A stretch of DNA of 64,000 bases from Amyelois transitella (Eukaryota; Arthropoda; Insecta; Lepidoptera; Pyralidae), in contig NC_083526.1 in NCBI RefSeq assembly GCF_032362555.1, forward strand, positions 1,198,001 to 1,262,000, read 5' to 3'. The position numbers were made by a program, and so were the translations under genes. Position 1 is the stretch's first letter; each line of letters starts with the position of its first letter. A model generated the notes under the pieces. That model had not been told where the DNA came from. It did no database searches and saw nothing but the letters and a program-made list of their open reading frames with translations. Shown piece by piece: positions 55,491-64,000 of this stretch.

Positions 55491-55919
55491 TATGTAGTAT
55501 TTTTTTCATAGAAATTAGTAGCGGCCCGCTTGTGCAGCAAACGGTTCAAGCCAAAGCCGACTTTCGGCGCTACAGGTTACGGCGCTAAATCCACTGCGGG
55601 TAACGCAACGTGTGTTCGCGGTTCTACAGAACAACGTCTATGGATAAACTGAAAAATTAAGATTTTTTTTTCTTCGATTTTGTCGGGATAAGAAGTATCC
55701 TATTTTACGCCCAGGATAATAAGATATAATTATACCAAGTTTCATCAAAATCGAACCGTTAGTTTTCACGTGATGCCTGAACATACAGACAGACAGACAA
55801 AAATTTTTTTAATCACATTTTTGTGCTTGGTATCGATCCAGTAACACCCCCGGCTATTTATTTTTTCAATATTTTCAATGTACAGAATTGACCTTTCTAT
55901 AGATTTATTATATGTATAG

Positions 55920-56112
55920 ATATTTGTGACACCGAAATCCCAGGTTCGAATCCCGGCCAAGGTATGATGAGAAACAAACGTTTTCTGATTGCCCTGGCTC
56001 TATATATATCAGTATTTATTATAAAATATAGTATAGTTGTGTTAGTATCTCTTAACACAAGTCTCGAACTTATTTCAAGGCTAACTTAATCTGTGTAATT
56101 TGTCCTGTATAA
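55920..56112 (+). mobile_element. SINE-B copy, 5'-truncated
   Basis: It begins just before the B box (GGTTCGAATCCCGGCCAAGG) and ends at TTTGTCCTGTATAAG. Confidence 0.6.
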
Positions 56113-56324
56113 GTATATTTATTTATTTTATTTTATCCATCCAGAAGTTCGGGAGACTAGCGTGTTCAAACCGACAAATTATGCATACTTTATCTTTGGT
56201 CCTTTTTAGAATTAAATTTTTAAAAGTTTTCGAAACTTCTGTGAAAGAAGGACATTTTCTATTATTTAATTACGTCATAAAGGTAACTTATTGATTGATA
56301 TTTATTATTAATCACTTTTAGTCA

Positions 56325-56447
56325 CTATTTGAATCTCAATTCTATCATTAAGCCAAATAACTGAACGTGGCCTATCTGTCTTTTCAAGACTGTTGGCTCT
56401 GTCTACCCCACAAGCGGTATAGATGTGACCATATGTGTGTATGTATT
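56325..56447 (+). mobile_element. SINE-A 3' half
   Basis: It runs from CACTATTTGAATCTCAATTC to CCATATGTGTGTATGTAT. Confidence 0.6.
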
Positions 56448-56449
56448 AA

Positions 56450-58896
56450 TTACATACAATTTTCCAGTATTATAAGAATTAACTTTTCAAACTTGAGTGT
56501 TGCTCCCAATAATATAGATATGTAGTTTGCATAATGTTTCATAGCGGTAACGTAAAAAAAAAAACATTGCCTACGAACAAAACCGCGTGCCAGAGCCACT
56601 AAATCCAAAACACAGTAAACACAGCCCCGCATCCGAGTGATAAACACCGTATATAAAATCTGAACGACGTCACGTATTTCTGAAATAAGACACGCACTAA
56701 TATCGCAAATTAATGAAGATTACAGATATGGGTCACGAATGAAAAGTGGTTGACTAAGCAAATTTACAAGAAGAGTGAGTGAATGGGAACGTGCCTTGTT
56801 TAAAAAAGGACCAATCCATATTTATTTTTTATGGATATCGTAAAGGCAACTAGGGCACATTGATCTTGTCCAGCTATTACCGTGATTCAATATGGGTTTG
56901 TTTCCTGTGCAAAAGTAACAGCGACCATACCAATGAGTCTGCTCTGAGTTTACATTAGTTTGAGTGCTAACCGATACTTTTATGGTGAACCAAAACGTTG
57001 TGAGCGGGCGCCAAAATGGGTAAGATTACCCTGCAGAAATTACGGAATCGCTTCTTGTAAAAACATGACTTGACAAACTTACTTTTAGTCAAAGTCTCAG
57101 CCTGGGCTTCTCTCCAAACAGATGAGGTTGTTACTGAGATAAACCAGGAAGGAAATACTAGGAACGCCTTAATAAATAATATTAAAACAGATTTGTCATC
57201 AAATAGACCCACAATTCCCACATGGAGATGGAAGATATCATTTAACCATCACATCAAAGAACACTGGCTAGACCTTTGCGACCTTTTTTATCGCATTGTG
57301 CTTCCAACTTCCCCAACATCTAATTAAATGAAGTGATGTTTCAAAGGTTTCAAACCGTTACGTAAGTAGAGATAAAGTTTTGGGAGAAAAGTAAAGTATT
57401 TTCTGTAAGTAATTATATGTATTTTTTTTATTTTATTTCTGTGTTCTCTATATTTTGCACAAATATTATATTTTTGTCTCTGTGCCGCGAATGCCCTCAG
57501 CAATATGGCCGTTGCGCGCCAAAAGTATCTATATTTTTTATTGTCGCTTCGGCGGCAAAGGGAGTGCTTTGTGGCCTAATAAGAATTTTATTTTTAACTT
57601 CAGCTGCCTTTTACCGTCTCTTCAGAAGTTTTGGCATGTCGAGTTTATGTGAATCTCGATTTCCACGAACGAAAAGTTTGTTTAACGTTAACATGGGTAT
57701 CGTTAATCCGATCTTCATTGAATTTGAAAGGCGAGGTTGTATAACGACATTTTCTTTGCTTATGTCTATGTTGTACAAAGACATTTCTTTGCTTATGTCT
57801 ATATATTTAAAAAAATGCTTTTAGACAATTCAGCTTAATCTTATGCGAAACAAGTAATTTTTAACAAGCAAAAAGAATTCCTTTTTTTGCTTGAAGTTCC
57901 AGGCACTCCATTTCTTTCTTTATTTCTATTGACATAGTAGGTACTTACCTACCTAATAAAGGATAATGGGATGAGGCGTCTTGGTTATCGCCCTAATCGT
58001 AGGAGCTTGCACTTTATAAATGTGTTTTTCCTTAGTCGTCCCTTAAAACATCCACACTTTCCATAACAAAACAAATTTTCTATTATCCTCTTAGCACATT
58101 CCTCTGAAGATTTTGTCATCAAAATGTTTATGAAAGCGGTGCACTACGGTCTTTTACTGGTAATTTTACGGCGTTTCCGTGAAAATGGTAATAAATCGAG
58201 ATTCCCACCTTGATACCCCGGCGACCTGGCAAATTGCAGAGATTTTTATATCCATGGGGATTTTATAGGGTTAGGTAAAAAAATTACATGATGCGACCAA
58301 AGAGGTTTCCTCTCAGCATATGCATGTGTATGATGAGGTTACACAATGCGCTGATTTTCAGTGATATCTATTATGGAGGAGGTTTTGCCATTCAATATAA
58401 AGGATACAAAGGCTATCTATCTACCGAAATTCTCTCCCATGTATGTCGTAAAACGCGACTAAAGTAATAGGAGCACTCATCTTGTGCAAGCTTCCATGCT
58501 GGTCTGGAAGCAAAGAAAATCCAGAGTGCTTGCCTAGGTAACTTTTTCTGGAAGTTCCCCACAGGAGCGAAGGCCCGTGCACAAGCTATTTTTGTATTCT
58601 TTTAAGCGATAGAGTAGCAAACTGTCTCTATTTAAATATCAATTCCATCATTGTGTTACACAGATAAACATGGCTTTTCAGTTTTTTTTACAAGACTTCC
58701 TACTACCTACTGTATTTACTCTGGAAAGGATATAAAATATACGTATGACACGTTCTCGTTAGCATTTTTCTTTAAAAAAAATACAAGATGTCGTGACATC
58801 TAATGTCACTGTCAGAATTCCAATCCATCAAACAAATTGGATTCTTGGTTTGGTGATTGTTGAATTTCATTGTGAATTAATTAATTTTATTATAAA
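56450..58896. other. intergenic interval before Rpt4; no gene supported
   Basis: It holds decayed SINE-C (about 56875-57115) and SINE-A scraps (about 58430-58740). A 135-codon + frame (57417-57824) is AT-rich, hydrophobic and starts at a weak codon; it is not accepted as a gene. The last 150 bp, including CACTGTCAGAATTCC near 58808, probably hold the Rpt4 core promoter and 5' UTR. Confidence 0.4.
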
Positions 58897-59002
58897 ATGC
58901 CTGCTGGAGCTTCAACCATGGATCCTTTGAGAGAAAAAGCGTTTCAAGATTACCGAAAGAAGTTAATGGAACACAAAGAAGTCGAATCAAGACTCAAAGA
59001 TA
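58897..59002 (+). CDS. Rpt4: 26S proteasome ATPase Rpt4 (PSMC6), exon 1
   Basis: The ATG is at 58897 (context AAAATGC). It encodes MPAGASTMDPLREKAFQDYR, then KKLMEHKEVESRLKD, and ends one base into the next codon at donor gtaagtat. This is the N-terminal coiled-coil start of Rpt4. The protein is one of six AAA ATPases in the base of the 19S regulatory particle that unfold ubiquitinated substrates and push them into the 20S core. An internal ATG (codon 8) matches the start of shorter orthologues. The gene continues past the right edge. Confidence 0.95.
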
Positions 59003-59121
59003 GTAAGTATTGTTCGGTATGATTTCTGCCGAATCATGCCAGCTACATAAACTATTTTCTTCCAAATATTTTGAATGACTACCAAAAATCGAGAGTTTCT
59101 ATCATCTCTATCCTGATCTGA

Positions 59122-59289
<168 letters not shown>

Positions 59290-59586
59290 TAATTTTAATT
59301 CATAACACATATATATGGTTCCCTTGCTAAAGTTGCCGAGGTCAGATGGGTTTCATGTAAAACTTGGACTTACACATACCAGGACCATCATTAAAAGGTA
59401 CACTTCGAGCTCCTCCCTAAAGAGTTGAGGATACAACCAAGATTAACACTGACTACACTCTCACTGTATCCCAAAGGTGGACTAGTTTTAGCATTATGTT
59501 AAACATTTTGAAAACAAACTGTTAAAAGTGGCTGCATTTAAAAAAATAAAGCATGAAAGGTGAAAGTACATTATTTATTCATATAA

Positions 59587-59793
<207 letters not shown>

Positions 59794-60261
59794 TAAATTG
59801 GTAGCTGTGGAGAGTTTTCCCTTGGTGTATCAATAGTTCATTAATTACATACAAAAGGTACCAAAGTGCCTTCTCTAGATGCCCATGCCTAGTCTATTCT
59901 TCTTTGGGCAGCTGACATGTGCATATTTAAACAATACATATTGCCATGTCTATATCTCTAGTAGATGTTCGGGTAGATGGAGCCAACAGTCTTGAAAAGA
60001 ACAAAAGCTGTGCGTGACGTGTGTATAAAATTTAATTTCATATTTTTGGCCACTCACACAGATCTGGCAGCAACAAAAAGAAAAAAGCATGTGGCAGCTG
60101 CTTCACTTTCTGTGCATATTGTAAAAGTATGTCAAAGGAACAGCTTAAAAACTTAGGATTTGAATCACCATCTCTCTCTACCTGCCATTAAGATCCTGTG
60201 TTTTGTTATAATTTAAAATAAAATATCTCTATCAAGTCATTAGCATTTTTTATCTATACTA

Positions 60262-60896
60262 TCTATACTAATAGTATAAAGCTGAAGAGTTTGTTTTGTT
60301 TGTTTGTTTGTTTAAACGTGCTAATCTCAGAAACTACTGAACCGATTTGAATAATTATTTCACTGTTATATAGTCTATTTATCGAGGAAGGCTATAGGCT
60401 ACATTTTATCCCGGATTTCCTACGGGAAACGTCAACAATGCAGGTGAAAGTTGAATGAGTCGGCCATCTGCGAGCTTTCCACGCGAACGCTGCGCAAACC
60501 AACAAAGATATAGTAAAACAATGTACTAAAGATGTGAAACTACTCATTTTTTGCCACCAAAAAGTCCACGAGAGTATACATCTATCTCTTAAGGTTTACT
60601 TATAATAACCACTTTTATGTTCATTTTTAAATGGTTTTATTTAGCTCACCCCGTTTGTTTTAAGATTATTTTTTCATTATAAACATAAGTTATTTTGAAA
60701 CCAATTTTCTTTAATTCGGTTTTGAGGTTTTGATTAAGGTTTTGAGATAAAGTCGTTATAAGCTATTTGCAGCGAAACATTTAATACGGCGAACCAGCGT
60801 TCTTTCTAATACGCGTGACCGCCTGACTGATTTGCAAAAATAAATACGATGCCCAAAATAACTATTCCACGCGGACGAAGTCGCGGGCACAGCTAG
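60262..60896 (+). mobile_element. Helitron-H-like element, long variant (635 bp)
   Basis: The 5' end is A|TCTATACTAATAGTATAAAG (a doubled TCTATACTA lies just before it). The 3' end is CGCGGACGAAGTCGCG, GGCACAGCTAG|T. The first 110 bp match Helitron-H, while the middle is different sequence. It lies in intron 3 of Rpt4. Confidence 0.65.
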
Positions 60897-61038
60897 TTTA
60901 TACATATAATCACATCTACTTATATCCCTTGCGGGATAGTCAGAGCCCGCTGTCCCAAAAAGACACCTAGGCCACATTCAGCTGTTAGGCTTAATGATGT
61001 AATTGAGATTTTATTTTATTCATACAATAAATTTACAG

Positions 61039-61137
61039 GTGGATCCTCTTGTCTATAACATGAGCCACGAGGACCCCGGAGACGTCACGTACTCAGCTAT
61101 CGGAGGTCTGCAAGAGCAGATCAGGCAGTTGAGAGAG
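61039..61137 (+). CDS. Rpt4: Rpt4 exon 4
   Basis: It starts after acceptor aatttacag and has 33 codons: [33 protein letters not shown], to donor gtaaggtc, phase 0 at both ends. It covers the linker into the AAA domain with the conserved IGGL motif. Confidence 0.95.
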
Positions 61138-61179
61138 GTAAGGTCACGAATAGTCATAGTTGTCAAAGAAGTAACGTTA

Positions 61180-61376
61180 TCCTACTACTATTATAAAGGC
61201 GAAAGTTTGTATGGATGTTTGTTACTCTTTCACGCAAAAACTACTGAACCGATTACCATGAAATTTGGTATGTAGGTAGCTGAAGACCCAGAATAACACA
61301 TAGGCTACTTTTTATCCCAGAGTTCCCGCGGGATTGATAGGGTTTCCACGCGGACGAAGTCGCGGGCGGCCTCTAG
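61180..61376 (+). mobile_element. Helitron-like element, second family (197 bp)
   Basis: It starts A|TCCTACTACTATTATAAAGG and ends CGCGGACGAAGTCGCG, GGCGGCCTCTAG|T. It shares the 3' hairpin with Helitron-H but has a different body (TTTCACGCAAAAACTACTGA). A 5'-truncated inverted copy is at 63065-63217. It begins 42 bp after the exon 4 donor. Confidence 0.7.
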
Positions 61377-61752
61377 TGTTGTCATAATATTGTGTAAAAA
61401 TTTAATGTATAAGGTGCTTTTTCTATCGCATTGGTTTTTATGACTGTAATGATAGGATAAGTTTTGATGAAATAAATAAATAAAGTTACCAGTTACTATA
61501 AATAAATAAATATATACGGGACAAATTACACTGATTGAGTTAGCCTCGAAGTAAGTTTAAGTGGCAAATTTACATAAAATTTGAATAGATTGTAAGATGA
61601 AAAGAGATTGTACGAAAAAGCTGATAAGGAGTCCATCGCCTACGAAAAGAAGTTAACCTCCAAAGTTATTAGCCTTTCCCTTAGTCGCCTTTTACTAAAT
61701 CCATATGAAAGATATGGAGTGGTCCTTTTCTGAAGTTTAATATTATCAATAG

Positions 61753-61938
<186 letters not shown>

Positions 61939-62283
61939 TGATATCAATCTGTACTAATTTATAAAGAGGAAAGATTTGTAGTTGTGAATGTTTGTAACGA
62001 ATAAATTCAAAAAGTACTGACACAATTTTGATGAAATTTAGCATACAGATAGAAAGAAGACAAATAGAAATTCCCACTGGACCGAAGAACTGCGTAATAG
62101 CTAGTATTTAAGAAATGCCCTGAGCCCTGACCTGAGTGCGTCTTTGATTACCATTTAGCAGTAAGTCAGGTTTTTACACAAAGCAACTTCTGTCTGACCT
62201 CCGCAACCTTTGTATGTGAAACTTACTCATAAATACATACATATGGTCACGACTATATCCATTGTGGGGTAGACAGAGCCGAC

Positions 62284-62662
62284 TGTGTTACGAGATACTA
62301 ACCCAATGATACTTGAACTCAAGGATTAATAATTTTCCCTTTTTTTTTTACATTTTCATTATTTCTTTGCTCCTTATAGTTACAGCGTGATGTTATATAG
62401 CCTAAAGCCTTCTTCGATAAATGGTCTATTCAACGAAAAATAATGTTTCAATTCGGACCAGTAGTTCCTGAGATTACCGCGTTTAAACAAACAAACAAAC
62501 TCTTCAGCTTTATAATATTAGTATAGATACTTATATAGATAAACATCCAACACCCAGGCCAATCAGAGAAAGTTCTTTTCTCATCATGCCCTGGCCGGGA
62601 TTCGAACCCGGAACCTCCGGTGTCGCAGACAAGCGCACTACCTCTGCGCCACAGAGGCCGTC
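62284..62662 (-). mobile_element. SINE-B copy interrupted by a Helitron-H fragment
   Basis: SINE-B sequence (TGTGTTACGAGATACTAACC) is broken at about 62315 by a minus-strand Helitron-H whose 5' end is at 62527. It resumes with ATACTTATATAGATAAACAT and ends at the head complement gccacagaggccgtc near 62662. Confidence 0.65.
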
Positions 62663-62666
62663 AATA

Positions 62667-62924
<258 letters not shown>

Positions 62925-63200
62925 TAGAGAGAGAGACTTGCTCGACCTTTTTTTTTAATATATTAAATGGGATGCTTTTAATATTCAAGTGATAGAAATC
63001 AAATTCAAAACTTTTATTCGTTATTCAAAATTTTTTATTCGTTATTCAAAACTTTTATAAAATACTAGAGGCCGCCCGCGACTTCGTCCGCATGGAAACC
63101 CTATCAATCCCGCGGGAACTCCGGGATAAAAAGTAGCCTATATGTTATTCTGGGTCTTCAGCTAGCTACATACCAAATTTCATCGTAATCGGTTCAGTAG

Positions 63201-63585
<385 letters not shown>

Positions 63586-63971
63586 GCCCTTCTCTTAGTC
63601 GCCTTTTACGACATCCATGAGAAATAGGAGTGGTCCTATTCTAGTGGCGAATTGGTCTTCTCGAGGCTGTTGGCTCTGTCTACACCGTAAGAGATATAAA
63701 CGTGATTATACATATGTGCGTATGTAACTAAATATATGCAGTGTTTAAAGAAAAATGTACAATTTTAGCAAAAAGCTGAACATGGCCTGTCAGTCTTTTC
63801 AAGACTGCTGGCTCTGTCTAGCCCGCAAGGGATATACACGTGACTATATGTATGTATGTATAGGTGTATTTCACTTAATAGGAGGCCACAACCACAGTGA
63901 AATTATGTACCATTTAGTTAAAGAAATAAATATATTTTGATTTTTTTTTTTGATGTATGTACAATTTCCAG

Positions 63972-64000
63972 GTGAAAATCATCATGGCTACGAACCGGCC
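63972..64000 (+). CDS. Rpt4: Rpt4 exon 8, cut by window edge
   Basis: It starts after acceptor acaatttccag and reads VKIIMATNRP to the window end. This is the sensor-1 / second region of homology start (ATNRP). About 100 further residues of the roughly 390-residue protein lie beyond the edge. Confidence 0.95.

Noticed and set aside
57070..57327. 85-codon + ORF
   Set aside because: It begins in a decayed SINE-C copy and shows no conserved features.
57417..57824. 135-codon hydrophobic ORF
   Set aside because: AT-driven composition, no Met-based strong start, no splice or family support, internal short direct repeats (TTTCTTTGCTTATGTCTAT).
61003..61275. 90-codon ORF spanning Rpt4 exon 4
   Set aside because: It reads through the donor at 61138 into intron; only 61039-61137 is coding.

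Overview
The window looks like nuclear DNA of a moth or butterfly (Lepidoptera). It is AT-rich, its genes carry short GT-AG introns, and it is crowded with interspersed repeats that end in (TATG)n or (TATTC)n tails. It holds two ommochrome-binding-protein-like genes, a lineage-typical lepidopteran family. Everything was read by eye from the sequence; family names rest on recalled motifs, not on searches.

Layout: (1) 0.4-4.2 kb, two tandem + strand secreted paralogues of the ommochrome-binding protein family; the second has a tiny 5' coding exon. (2) 4.2-20.7 kb, mostly repeat debris, with one CpG-bearing promoter-like patch near 11.1-11.45 kb and one long hairpin near 19.7 kb. (3) 20.76-30.89 kb, four + strand exons of a biogenic-amine GPCR (TM5, third intracellular loop, TM6-TM7). 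It looks most like the alpha2-adrenergic-like octopamine receptor. The TM1-TM4 exons were not found in the window. The long last intron contains a 2.1 kb TA-flanked element with about twelve scattered copies of a 15-bp motif. (4) 30.9-35.8 kb, very AT-rich and almost repeat-free receptor 3' flank. (5) 35.8-39.75 kb, a nearly perfect 1,972-bp direct tandem duplication. (6) 45.69-48.58 kb, a young minus-strand LTR retrotransposon with gag and protease only, inserted in a SINE copy. (7) 48.8-50.2 kb, three tandem minus-strand micro-genes for very cysteine-rich small proteins, apparently an unrecognised paralogue array. (8) 53.6-55.5 kb, 300-bp inverted arms around a fragment of a transposon protein. 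(9) 58.9-64.0 kb, the first eight exons of the proteasome ATPase Rpt4 (PSMC6), running off the right edge.

Repeat families, with working names used below. SINE-A: about 250 bp, head GCCGTGTGGTTCCCGGCACC, tail (TATG)n, over 50 copies or fragments. SINE-B: tRNA-derived, with A box TGGCGCAGCGG and B box GGTTCGAATCC. SINE-C: a second B-box-bearing repeat (GTGATGCGCAGAAAGGC head). SINE-D: TGCTGCAGTGTAGTTTGTTC head and (TATTC)n tail. LINE-T: 5'-truncated LINE 3' ends that encode a GRPRRTYLDQI-type ORF2 C-terminus and end in (TATG)n. Helitron-H: A|TCTATACTAATATTATAAAG ... hairpin-CTAG|T. SINE-A and LINE-T share about 40 bp of 3' end, which suggests that the LINE mobilised the SINE.

The host genes do not form one pathway: pigment binding in haemolymph, aminergic signalling and ubiquitin-dependent proteolysis. 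Most of the intergenic and intronic space is transposon-derived.
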